Below are positions 36,702 to 51,669 of a stretch of DNA of 64,000 bases, piece by piece. Location of the stretch: the NCBI RefSeq assembly GCF_964340395.1, contig NC_135564.1, positions 616,001 to 680,000 on the forward strand, in the 5' to 3' direction. Made by a program: the position numbers and the translations under genes. Source of the DNA: Glandiceps talaboti (lineage: Eukaryota > Hemichordata > Enteropneusta > Spengelidae). The notes under the pieces are model-generated. The model made no database searches, was not told where the DNA came from, and saw only the letters and a program-made list of their open reading frames with translations. Every line of letters begins with the position of its first letter. Position 1 is the stretch's first letter.

Positions 36702-37073
36702 GCTTACAACGCTTACACCATCGTCTTTTCACGTGGTTTCATATTCGTATATAGTAAAGTATTCGCATTGGCACGGTGGTGCAAATCGTAGTGTCACTTC
36801 TCCCTGCTCATTCGAATTTTGGAGATTTTATCTTTTTCGGCAATATATAACATGTAAAAAAATCTTGAATATATTTTTAGGCTTATAATAGTGACAGAAT
36901 CCAACACAATTTGGCGAAATTTCGATTTCCAGGATTCCGAATCGTTGCTACGGTATTGCATCGTATGCTTGGGTCAAATTCACAAATGACTTCCGGTTAA
37001 GACATTTATATTGGAGGGAAGTGAAATCAACAAACATACGATGTCCCTAACTCTATAGCAACCAGCAAACAGA
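36702..37073. promoter_or_regulatory. Putative bidirectional promoter, NIFK / MDH1B
   Basis: Only 372 bases separate the two divergent start codons, so both promoters and 5' leaders must lie here or overlap. No TATA box is obvious at either side. GTTGCTA at 36,944-36,950 and TAGCAAC at 37,056-37,062 are inverted half-sites of the kind bound by RFX factors, which control ciliary genes; a full X-box is not present. Bidirectional use is inferred from geometry only. Confidence 0.5.
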
Positions 37074-40000
37074 ATGTCGAAGTTTGTGATAGCAGGTTTG
37101 TACTTATTTTCTGCTAAATATTAAGATGATTTTGATATAAATATTCCATGGTTGATAATTTATGATATCTGTGTTTCTTTTGGATTTCTCTAGAACGTTT
37201 TAGAGTAAAATTTCAACTGTTAGGAAGGATATTTTTATGATAAACATAAGATAGTGCTCCACCGTAACTTTCCCAACACTATCACTGCACTGGGACTCAT
37301 TGAGTTGACAGAACCACTAGTTTCTTTTTTTTGTCTACCCCCCCCCCCGATTCTCTTGGAGTGTCTTCAAATGGTACTCGAGTACTCATTTTGTTGTTTT
37401 CTTTGCAAATGTAATATTGTAAAAAAAAATTGTATACATTATAAATATGACCAGTCACTTTTTTAATTAAGTGCATAAATTAACATCTGCAAATTGTATA
37501 TTTATATAATATTACTCCTTGTACAATTGTACATATATGCATTCATGCATACAAATGTAGGCAAAAAACGGAAGAAAAAACATGAACTAATTGAATATTT
37601 GAAACTTGGAGAGAAAAGTAAAATTCATAGTGATGAAATTGAAGGATGTTGTATGTTCTTGGGTATATGATTATGTGTTTATACATATACATATACATAT
37701 GATATACAATATACAGTCATATCTAAATGAGATGAAATTTATGAAGTTTTTCCCTTTGAAATTGTGCGAAATTTTTAATGACAGCAGGTCAAAGCTAAAT
37801 TTCACCTACTGCATTTGTTTTCTTTAAATAAATTCACCCAAAGTGGATGTTGTACTTGTAGTGAGTTTAGCAGATATCACCATCAGTTTGTATATTTCCA
37901 TCTAATGTGTCAAATTACTAGGAAATTCAACATATTTTAGTATTGTACAAATTTTACAATGTGACATTTTGTGATGTTTCAATTTATTTTATTAACAGGA
38001 ATTGCGGATTGTCCGTACTATGCCAAAGCTGAATTACTGGCAGATGATCTGAAGACAAATTTACCAGATTTCAAAATCCACAAAATAGTCAAACATCCTG
38101 ATGACTGGCAGGTGAGATTTCTACCATTATTTGTATTTCTATTTATTAAATATTTCACCATATTTATTTCAACAATAACAAAACAGGCTTTGAAGTTGTG
38201 TAATGAATGGAAAAGAATGAAAGTAAACATATACAAAAAATAATATAAGATAAATGTACAATATGGATAAACAAAAGACATGTCAGTTATGTTGTAGGAG
38301 GGTGCAACAGTAACTGATGATGAATACCAACTTGTTAAAAAGTTTATCATTTACCTATGGATAGAATCTCTGATTGTAACTTGTCAGCTGTATTTATCTT
38401 GTCTTTCATTGTTTTTTAATAGAACTGGTTGACAGACACATGTAAGAGACATAACTGGGCTCATAAGAAATCACCGATTGTATGGAGGGAATTAGTTGAC
38501 CGTGGAGGGAAAGGTATGCTAATTGGTGGGGCCAATGAATTCCAGGAATATGCCATGGGATACTATGGAATCAAGTCTCCAATGTCAAGTGACGACATGA
38601 AGAAGGTTTCATCAGAGAACTTGGAGACCAAGTTGATCATCACAACAGAGGAAGAGCACATAAAGAGTCTGAGTAAACCTCTACACATCTGTATTACCAA
38701 TGCTACAAGTCCAATTGCATACAGTTCAATACAAGCAATAGCCAGCGGTGATGTTTTTGGAAGTAACATGGAGGTGTCGCTGAGGTTATTCAGTGAAGGA
38801 GAAAACTGTTTGCCTGCTCTAGAAGGAGTCAAGATGGAAGCTGAAGATTTAGCGTGTCCTCTTCTGAAAGATGTAACCATAGTAACCGATATTAAAGAAG
38901 CGTTGCAAAATGCACATGTTGTCATTATGTTGGATGAAATTGAAAAGGGCAAGGATATGGACAGAAAAGAATGGCTCAAGAAAAATGCCGAAATATTTAC
39001 ATCACGTGGTGAAGTATTAGATGAGGTAGCAAACAAAGATGTCAGAGTAGTTGTTGCGGGTAACGGACCTGTAAATTTCAATACTTATCTACTGAGTCAC
39101 TCAGCACCATCCATTCCTAGACAGAACTTTGTAGCACAAGCAAGGCTACGTGAAAACTATGCTAAAGCAATAATTGCTAAGAGACTTGCAGTCAATTCAG
39201 CTGGTGTTGTTGATCTGTTGGTTTGGGGCAATATCAATGGTACCACATATACTGATGTCAAACGAGCTTGTGTTCATGGCTATGATGGTGCAATCTGGGG
39301 ACCACCATTCTATTCTCGACCTGTGATTGAGATGGTACATGATAATAAATGGTTAGATACTGAATATCTAGAATTGCTGCAAACTCATAGAGAAAGTGTA
39401 GAAACTGCACTTGGTCATGTCGCCTCATGTTCAGCTGCATCAGCGATAACAACCATGTTAGCAGATTGGTGGAAAGGCTCATCTCAAGACCGTATATATT
39501 CACTTGGTGTCATCTCTGAAGGTTTGTTAAATATTAATATTAATTATATTGTTTAAAATATCAAAGAGGGGGTAGGGGTAAAACTTAAAATAGTCTGCCT
39601 AGATATCTGTTTTTCTAAGCTAGAACACACCTATTCATGTTACATCCTCCTGTAAAGTACAGAAAGATTTTTGAGCAGTACAGTACTGTATTAGTTTTGT
39701 AAAAAGTAACCAGATGTCCCATCTTTTTGAAATATCACCTCATAGCAAAGTGGCTATTTGTGGTTGACAGCAGATATTGGGTTTAAGCTAGGGAGGCCAA
39801 AACTATTCATCCTAACCCAAACTCCCTAGCTTGACATCTTACCATAATAGAGACACTGTATTAAAAGATCACATTGCAAAACCAACTAATTCTCATTTTT
39901 TTTCCACCACAGGTTGGTATGATTTACCTGATAGTCTGGTTTATTCTCTACCAGTCAAATTTCATAAAGGAACATGGGAAGTGGTCCAAGACCTAGATCT

Positions 40001-40421
40001 ACATGATAATGTTAAAACCAACCTGCAGGAAATCGCCAAAGAACTACAGAAAGAGCTGTATGTTATATTCCCTCCTCCATTCACTCTAACTCCACCCCCG
40101 TCTGAAGAAGAAAGTGAAAAAGATGATGAAAACAAGAAAGTATTTGGCACTGATGGCGAGTCATCTCAGGATGAGTCAGGTTCAGATGGTGAACAGAAAG
40201 GTGAAGGTGTTGGGGAAGTGTCATCTGAAATGCGACAACTAGGAACAATCAGAGAGGAAATTGAACCTGAAACAACTGACACAGAAGCAGCAAAAAGTGT
40301 ACCTGTTACAGATGCTGAAGAGGCTGTCTCTACAGAACCTGCAGCCACTCCAACCCCAGCCCCAGCCCCAGCCCCAGAGCCAGAGCCAGCCCCAGCCCCA
40401 GCCCCAGAGCCAGAAGAGTGA
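37074..40421 (+). CDS. MDH1B: MDH1B, malate dehydrogenase-like protein
   Basis: Exons 37,074-37,095, 37,999-38,111, 38,423-39,521 and 39,913-40,421 join in phase (1, 0, 1) to 580 residues. The N-terminus [17 protein letters not shown] (C12-P-Y-Y) is the MDH1B-specific extension. A Rossmann-like MDH domain follows ([14 protein letters not shown] about 134-147; [13 protein letters not shown] about 255; WGNINGTTY about 313-321; GVISEG then [14 protein letters not shown]). At the MDH active site, Ile316 stands where cytosolic MDH has the catalytic His of GNHS, and Arg288 and Tyr291 stand where it has Asp and Arg of LDHNRAK, so catalysis is unlikely. The C-terminus is extended by an acidic then Ala/Pro/Glu-rich tail; human MDH1B is about 518 residues. 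Vertebrate copies are testis- and cilia-associated (recalled, not shown here). Confidence 0.94.
39785..39832. repeat. Inverted repeat in MDH1B intron 3
   Basis: AAGCTAGGGAG at 39,785-39,795 is the exact reverse complement of CTCCCTAGCTT at 39,822-39,832, with a 26-base spacer. It would form a hairpin in the nascent transcript about 80 bases before the last exon. Confidence 0.7.
40349..40420 (+). repeat. Coding GCC-CCA / GAG-CCA hexanucleotide repeat in MDH1B C-terminus
   Basis: Repeated CCAGCC and CCAGAG units encode alternating Ala-Pro and Glu-Pro dipeptides immediately before the stop codon. The tract is the likely cause of the length excess over human MDH1B and is probably length-variable. 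Confidence 0.85.
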
Positions 40422-40561
40422 TTTTTATGTCAATTGTTCAGGGTGAAAGACTCCTTATTTTATTTATACTTAATGATTGTAAATACCCCTTAATATTTGA
40501 ATTTGATGCATTAATGCAGATTTTATTCATGCATTCATTATATTGAGTGTCATATTATGTA

Positions 40562-40567
40562 AATAAA
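40562..40567 (+). terminator. Poly(A) signal of MDH1B
   Basis: AATAAA about 140 bases after the MDH1B stop codon, in AT-rich sequence. The first canonical signal downstream. Confidence 0.65.
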
Positions 40568-42976
40568 GAAATTTACACCTTGAGCTGTTTTGATGTAGCG
40601 TGTGGCATACTAACTCACTTTATTGCTTAGTATGATTAGTATAACTCAAAATCAGTTTTATTGACACTTTGTACTTAATGAAGCATATAAACAGACATAA
40701 ATCTAAGTCTCACTTGTTTGTATTTAGCACAAATGAAATCTCTCTACACTTTATATAGCTTCCCTTGCAAAATGTTGCAACGATTCTCCAGTAATGCGTA
40801 ATTTCTTTTTATATCTGATTGGGCTTTGTACAGAAAAGTCAATTTTAATTTGCAACAGTTTACTAAAGCAGCATATGTGTATGGTATCTTGATATATCTG
40901 AATATATGCTCTTAGACTTGTTAAAAAAATCAGATGAAATCAGATGCTTAAATGAGGTGACCTTCCTCCACGTGATGTGTTATAAAACTGTCACAAACAC
41001 TATGACTGTATAAATGGTTCTTTTCAGCACTTAACTGATCCTAACTGCCAATCTTTACTTCCACATGTAGCTATCAACAACACATCTATTGAAGGCGTAA
41101 TGATTTCACCTTAATTGCCTCAAAAAAAAAAATCACTTCAGGGTCAGTGGTGCCTCTTGTGTCATTTTCACTTTTCAATTCATATTTTTTTCTCTATAAA
41201 AGAATGTAATGTATTTTTTCCCAAAGTTACTTGTTTGTGATATTTCATACCGACAACAGTAATTGTTATATTCAGCTATCAGAGACAGTTTTCTAATAAA
41301 AAGATTGCTGACTTACTATGAGGGTTTCAATTTTATTTCAGTTGCTAGTGGTTACACTTAGAGTCAAGAAAACATTCCTGATGACACCCTAAGGCCTTGT
41401 ATTACTGATTAAACACTGCCACTATTGGTCGTATAGGATATGGTGAATGATTGCATTTCTAAAAACATGTCTGTGTTTGTGATTGATGATATTCATCACA
41501 GATACATAATTACTGTATAATGTAGTATTATGATGATAATCTCAAGAATACTACCTGACCATTTTACTCCTTGATAACTATATATATAGTAATCAATATT
41601 AAAAAACATCTTTCCACAATGTATGTCATAACCATAACACTATAATTATTACCCTAGCACTGACCTGTAATACTATAGAACAACCCCATATGTAACTTTC
41701 TCAACAACAAAAACATCCATTGCTGCCTTTGTGTTTAATCTAGCTGCTAGACCGTCCAGCAATTCTGCTAGTTTTAAAGCAACCACAGGTCACATACTGA
41801 CCAAGGTAGTGTTGAGGGCTTGTGTACCAGAGGTACTGTCACCTGTGGCTTTTGTTTAGCAACCTCTAGAGTACAGATCCAAGTCTTATTACAAGACTAC
41901 CTCTATGAATGCATTGTGTTAATCCTTCAAAAAGCTATCTCTATCCTATAACTGGACCTTATATTCTAGTATACATAGCTGGGTTGACTAGTTATCTATA
42001 TATGGCTATTTGGTTGTTGATTTGTTGTTGATAGTTACTTTGGTATATCATTATCAATGTGTTATAGTTATCTGTCTATGAGAGTACAAAATAGTTGAAT
42101 AGCTGATGTACTTTAAAAGTTTTTACTTTCTCACTCATACCACCATAGACTCAGTACCTCCCCTCCATTGTCGATGGTATCACAGATGATTGTGTCTACG
42201 TGTTTGTGTGTGTTTCGCAATTGATAATGAATTACCAGTACAGCAATAGGTATGCAGTAAATACAAGATAGCAAAATTGAAAGAAAACAATAAACGTTAC
42301 AGTAGGATGTGAAAGTCAAACTTTTTTTGTGAGTATAATAATACTCACAATAATAATGCCTTTGGTTGTTCATGAATACACTCATATATAAAATATTAAT
42401 ACTGAGAAAACGCCACTCCAAAAAGAGCTTTCTGTGAACCGTGACGCGCCCGTCCCGGTTCATAAACCCACTACAGCGCCACCAACCTTTTATATGGAAT
42501 CTTCGTCTGTTTTCTCGTTGCGCAGTTGATACGCAACACACATGCTTTTAATATATACATTGAATAAGTGCACACTTTTTTCAAAGCCGAATGGTTGCTA
42601 AAACCAAAAATCATCTGTTATAAACCACCCCGATGAGAATCATTGCATTAATTACACGTATCTTTGCCTGCTCACATTTGTGATCCTTTCGGTGCATTCA
42701 ATGAAATTCAATTTTGTGCAGTAATCGATTTGAAAAAGGAATCATTTCACTTTTGAATGTGCGATTCTCAGTTGCGGACACTTGTGGCACAGGAAATATC
42801 TTTTATTGCCGTCCCTTCCTAGCTTAATGCTTAACTTTTTATCACAATTTCAACCTATGCAAATTCATTGACCATACATGCACTCACATAAACACGCATA
42901 CATATGCATACCTACATACGTACGCACAGACAGACATACATACATACACACACATACATAAACGCACGCACGCACG

Positions 42977-43007
<31 letters not shown>

Positions 43008-43200
43008 ATGCATACATACATACATACATACATACATACATACATACATACATACATACATACATACATACATACATACATACATACATACATACATACA
43101 TACATACATACATACATACATACATACATACATACATACATACATACATACACATCAAACAATACGACACGAGTTAAGGTTACTAAGACAACGCTACGAC
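40568..43200. other. Convergent intergenic region between MDH1B and beta-tubulin
   Basis: No coding exon is recognised. A 136-codon minus-strand frame at 42,131-42,541 has no family likeness, no clear splice context and strongly hydrophobic, low-information content; I do not call it. The far end is the compound microsatellite at 42,880-43,151. Confidence 0.5.
42880..43151. repeat. Compound microsatellite: (CATA)n with CA, CG and GCAC blocks
   Basis: Order on the plus strand: CATA/CAGA mix, GCAC repeats, CGCGCGCG, a CA run, then about 34 CATA units (43,013-43,150). Read on the minus strand the order TATG, TG, CG, TGCG is the same as in the array at 60.6-61.0 kb. The alternating purine-pyrimidine CG/CA part has Z-DNA potential. 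Confidence 0.95.
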
Positions 43201-43206
43201 TTTATT
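43201..43206 (-). terminator. Poly(A) signal of beta-tubulin
   Basis: TTTATT on the plus strand, AATAAA on the minus strand, about 430 bases past the tubulin stop and just before the CATA microsatellite. It is a canonical signal in the expected place; cleavage is not proven. Confidence 0.5.
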
Positions 43207-43344
43207 TGCAACAGAATTTAAGCGCCAGCTTTAGATTGACGGTAAACTTTGGAAGCACTGGAAGACCTTCACTGTAAGCACATTGTCTAGTAAATCAATG
43301 AAGGCGATTATTTGTATCATTTATGTATTTGTGTCTTTTTAATG

Positions 43345-43540
43345 TCTGATATTGAATTTGTCATATTTTAGTCATGTGATGTATAGATGATCAAGTCGTG
43401 CTAATATAGTCCGATACTGAGTTTGTCATATTGTAATCATGTGATGTAGAGACGATCAAGTCGTACCAAATACAGTCTGATACTGAATTTGTCATATTGT
43501 AGTCATGTGATGTCGGAACAAGTCGTACTAAATACAGTTT
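43345..43540. repeat. About 61-bp tandem repeat, three copies, in the tubulin 3' UTR
   Basis: Units share TCTGATA(T/C)TGA(A/G)TTTGTCAT, ATGTGATGT and GATCAAGTCGT(A/G)C. The third copy is truncated. They lie between the tubulin stop codon and its likely poly(A) signal, so the repeats are probably transcribed in the mRNA. Confidence 0.75.
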
Positions 43541-43636
43541 GGAATGTTTCATTTTTCTGATTACTATAGAAAACGAAAGTTTCAAGTTTTATAGTTTGTG
43601 ACGGAGTTGTAGCCGGTCGAGGTTGTTTTTCTTTGT

Positions 43637-47209
<3,573 letters not shown>

Positions 47210-47969
47210 TTTGAGGGCGTTGAAGCAACTGTGCCTTTAAATGATTGTCACAAAAACTGAATGGACAGACAGAACCAAGGAGTGGCTTTATGTATTGCAG
47301 AGGACAGAGTACTTCAGATATATGCACGAAGTTGTGTATCCATTCACCAGGTTACTGACAAAAAATAGGTCCACCAAGGGGCACTAGTACACTTGAAAAC
47401 TCAGCAGGATTTGACTTGAAGGTTAATTCGATTTCCACTAAATATCGTATATCTGATAAATTCACAATGGTTGGTCAATTTATTCGCTACATTTTCAAAG
47501 AAGGGTCATCAGGAAATCTTACAATAAGTTTGCTGACATTTCTTTACGTGTGCATTCCACTGTTCCAGAGCCAAGGGAGAGAGAGAGAGATCATAACTGA
47601 AAACTTGAAAGCTAGAAACCCTAAATTTATCATTTTGCATATTTACATTTGGACCTATAGCAGATGCGCTACTGATTGGTTGATTTGTTTTGTTTTGTTG
47701 TTAATTTGTTTTAAATGAATTGGTTGTTATTTATGGATTGATGGATAAGTTGAATAGAATCACCCTATACCCGGTATCACTACGCCTATGTACAATAGAA
47801 TCACCCTATACCCGGTATCACTACGCTTATGTACAATAGTGTGCGTATTTTTAGTGGAAAACATGCGTGCAGTATTCTGACATGAGTAATTCGTTCTGAA
47901 GTACTCGCAATACATAACACCACTCCTTGGTTCCTTCTGTCCATTCAGTTTTTTGACTATCATTTAAAG

Positions 47970-47999
47970 GTATTATGTTAATATATATTAACATAATAC
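47970..47999. repeat. Perfect 30-bp palindrome
   Basis: GTATTATGTTAATAT followed immediately by its exact reverse complement, with no spacer. Entirely AT-rich apart from the outer G/C and inner G/C pairs. It can extrude as a cruciform; a binding site for a dimeric protein is possible but not supported by other evidence. Confidence 0.9.
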
Positions 48000-49368
48000 A
48001 ACTTTTTACCCATTATTTACGAGTTTTGATAATTTTTATTTGTCCCACTATAAACTTAACATCACTTCTTTGTTGTTCACCTTTTTCGGGTTATTTGTCA
48101 GCAGCTGAATGTTAAAAATCAATTCAGCTGTGAGTTCGGTAACTATAAAGCCGACAGTATATACTTATATCAGCATGTCCAAAAACAATAACTACAAATT
48201 ATTTCCTGATATTTTTCTCCAGTTAGACGAGGAAAGTACGTGTGACATAACCTTTAGGTCACGAATAGTTTATGGCTGAATGGAGAAAAATATTTGGAAA
48301 TGATATAATTATACCCTTGCAAACATAATTCGTGAAATACTCATACATGTATAATGAAATTAAATTTTTGTGTGAGTTCCATTCACTGTGTCCTTCCGTA
48401 AAAGTCTTTTCGTTATGATCCCCATTGCTTTAGTAAACAGATTCCTAAGTTGGCGACTCTTATAGGCATGCGTAGAAACCCAGTCTACCCATCCCACGAG
48501 ACCTCGGGCAATTCTAACTTTAACAAGTTACTGTAGCATAGCGCCAAACAGTCAGGAATATCTCCCAATTTGGATAATTATCCCAATCGCGATGGACACA
48601 TACAAGGTACTTTCGGTATTTATCCCGCTCGGGAAAGAGTTTTTTAAAATACTTTGTTGACAGGTACCAGTGGTATATCCCCGGGATAAACGGATACATG
48701 TATAAAATATTGAAAACATTGATACACACGTGGTGCCTATATGTGTCTTTCATAGTGTAGCCCCCTTGTAAGAGTTCCATTCTGGCCAGACATAAAGTAA
48801 TAAAGACATTTACCTGTGGCTGTGTAAATCAATGATATATCTCAACATCTAGGGACAAGATGACAGTTTGCTTACAGTAGAAGGAACTTATCATGGCAGA
48901 CAAGTTCATTCTGAATGTAGTAGTTTAAATATAATCATCATGGGATTAGTTTGGCGAACGTTACATTTCTTCTACGAAAATAAGTGGTGATATAACGAAA
49001 ACCAGAGAATTTTGCTGGATAATTCCAGGTTTATATTTATAACCATTGGAAACAACAAACCAGTGTGGCTCTGGTATAATAGCCATAAGTTAGTCAGTGT
49101 ACTTTTAGATATATCTCATGATAGTTACCAGGAAAGGTATATAGTGTGCCATCATTAACATAAGCTTATGCATTGTTATATTATACAAGTATATTGGTGA
49201 CGCAAATCGAGAGATCTGATTGGTCTAGACATCAAACTAGCACGTCTAACATGTCTAAAATGAATGTTAATAAAGTTGGCACGCGTCCAAGTTAAGTCAA
49301 TGTTTGTCGTCTGCTCCGAACGTTGCATTCTGCTCAGTGCAGTGATAGTAAACTCTGTGGATTGTCAG

Positions 49369-49536
49369 GGGAAGATTTTCTCAGTGAGACGGAAGAGTTT
49401 ATGAGAAATTATGAAGGAAATTTCGAAAGCAACCGAGTGATCGCGTATTTGTACAAATCATCGCCTACTACATGTACCGAGGTCAAGGCATGCACGGTTC
49501 GCGACTCGGCAGGTGCAGAGCTAGAAGTGGAAACAG
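49369..49536 (+). CDS. Candidate symmetric (phase 1-1) exon, unrecognised protein
   Basis: An acceptor ATTGTCAG and a donor ACAG|GTACGT bound 168 bases open in one frame, entering and leaving in phase 1. The peptide is GEDFLSETEEFMRNYEGN, then SNRVIAYLYKSSPTTCTEVK, then ACTVRDSAGAELEVETG, with two Cys. Composition is protein-like and codons are mixed. Symmetric 1-1 exons are typical of shuffled extracellular modules. An internal ATG at 49,401 would also allow a first coding exon. No partner exon found. Confidence 0.3.
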
Positions 49537-51283
49537 GTACGTACACACGTCATAAACAAAAGCAAGTGTAAGAGTTTACACTGACCGACTTACCATTATG
49601 CAATTACGAAATTTGTCTGGGATCCTGTCCAAGATATCTGTTATCAATCCGAGTGGGGAATCCCCAAACCCGAAAGTCTACTGTAGTATAAACATACAAT
49701 GTAATCAACCTGCGGTCAACATCTCGCTCTCTGTCTTCGCGAAGCTGTATGCAAAGCATGCCCTATACCAACCATTTCAAGTAATACCTTAAGTCAAGCA
49801 ACAGGTGGTTTATTCACAAATGTACTTTTAATTGGGCCGATCAATGTACAGATTATCAAACCAAGTAGCAGACAAAATATATCCAGTCACTGCAGCTGTG
49901 GGACACGCGGCGTGGCGTTCATGGTGGATATCAACTGTCTTGCAGCTTCACTGTTATACAAGTTATTCATAGGGGGGGGGGGGTGCGGCAGACGAAACCA
50001 TAAATTGTTAGTTCTTTTCTTGTTTCAGATTTTTATTCAATATACTGGTGTAATATACTATTAATAGCGATAACCCACCCCCTTGGTTCAAAATCGACTG
50101 GTATACCATCCCCAGGGAGTGGTTTATTGAATATTCCATAGGTTCATAGATAACACTTTAAACACAGGATTTGTTTACACAAATGGACAAACAAGCAGAT
50201 AAACAGGGGCGGAAGAAACCGAAGTCCAATCCCGTTGGTAGGGGTTGTAAGTTTGTCACATTATTGTATTTCACGGCTCAGGCCATAGTGGTCCGAGTCC
50301 ACTGGCATAGTCGATGCTGACAAGGGGTGAGATAGTTGTAACAGCGCCCCCATAAGGGTGGTCAGACGTTCCACAATGTCGAGTGTTCGTAGTTAGGGTA
50401 TCGCTCGTTAGATCTTCACTTTACACTCAGACTACCAAAAAAAGCTATACAGCTGCCCATGCACAATACTGCTATCATTGTGCTTGGGTGTGTTTTTCAA
50501 ACGTAGTTGGGGTATTTACATGCAGCACGAGGGTTCTACTTGTTCTCTGCGACCGTACTTTCACTAGCACAGTGACTGAAAGTATAGCACTACTAGCAGG
50601 AAAGACCACAAGGACTAGTGTCGATATTACTACGAGCAATAGCATAGGCACTCACGCATCATCGTGATCATGGGGTGGTGTTGTTACTAATTACATTCTG
50701 TTTATCACAACGATCGTACGCTCATGTGCATACAGTAACTTGCATACTTGCGGTATTTCACTGCAGTGCAAAGACTAATTTGTATGAGGAAGGTAGTCTT
50801 GGTGCTAGACGCTCGGGCTTTCTTCCGATACGATAGCGAACGAAGATTATCGTATTGTTTCGGAATAACACCCGAGGTCTAGCAGCTAGGCTAGGGGGAA
50901 GGGGAATCAGCTGTCTTAGGCCTAAAGGTGTGGTGGTATTTTTGACAATATAGTGGATGTGAAAGTTAAAAAGACATTTCTTACTTGAGCAGTCTATCCG
51001 GGAATGTTTCAAGAAGAGTTATTACTCGACTCTTCCTGCAAATTGTTATTCTCATATGTAATCCTACCCTTAAAGATAAGGTCATCGTGACTCCAGTAAA
51101 CTAGCAAAAAACAAACTACACCACATTGGAAAGCTTATGATATTGACTTTCAATTGATACAAATATAAAACAAAGTGTTTCTTCACTACAAAACTACATT
51201 ATTGCATTCCCATGTGCTTCTAACGTACTAGATTGCGAGTAGGATGTGACACATTACATTTGACCTCAGGCCATTAAAAATAT

Positions 51284-51435
51284 ATATGTAGTCTCTGAGA
51301 TCTGGCTCTGTATAATATGTAGTCTCTGCGATCGACTCTATAATATGTAGTCTCTGAGATCGACACTGTATAATATGTAGTCTCTGAGATCTGGCTCTGC
51401 ATAATATGTAGTCTCTGCGATCGACTCTGTATAAT
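51284..51435. repeat. About 30-bp tandem repeat, five copies
   Basis: Units start ATATGTAGTCTCTG and end in ATCTGGCTCTGTATA or ATCGACTCTGTATA, with lengths 31, 28, 30, 31 and 30. Two alternating sub-types are visible. It lies about 230 bases from the larger 48/51-bp array. Confidence 0.85.
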
Positions 51436-51669
51436 AGAAATTCTCGTTCGAAACATAAGACAATAAATGAATGAAACAGACTCGCAGGTAAATAAAGAAA
51501 TCGAACCGTATTCTCTGCATCAAACTTCAAATCAAATCAGATTGAGGGTTGGTAATGACCAAGGGCATACAACGTTACCGAGCTGAGGCTGTAGGGACAA
51601 CTGACCTGTTCCAGTATGGTTGCCTTGAAGGTGTTTGGCAGTCGTACCACATGTGCAGTGTCCACGTAA

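Larger units (their letters stand above)
47210..51282. other. Upstream of beta-tubulin; no confident gene
   Basis: Holds the tubulin promoter side and scattered short frames. Notable items: a 41-bp direct duplication with CACCCTATACCCGGTATCAC at 47,753-47,837, a perfect 30-bp palindrome at 47,970-47,999, a candidate symmetric exon at 49,369-49,536, a poly-G run at about 49,973-49,983, and an imperfect hairpin around TTCCGATACGATA / TATCGTAT at 50,823-50,862. Confidence 0.45.

Noticed and set aside
38563-39081. 172-codon minus-strand frame
   Set aside because: Antisense shadow of MDH1B exon 3.
42131-42541. 136-codon minus-strand frame starting MCCVSTAQRENRRRF
   Set aside because: Lies in the convergent intergenic gap with no splice structure or homology that I can recognise; biased Tyr/Cys/His composition.
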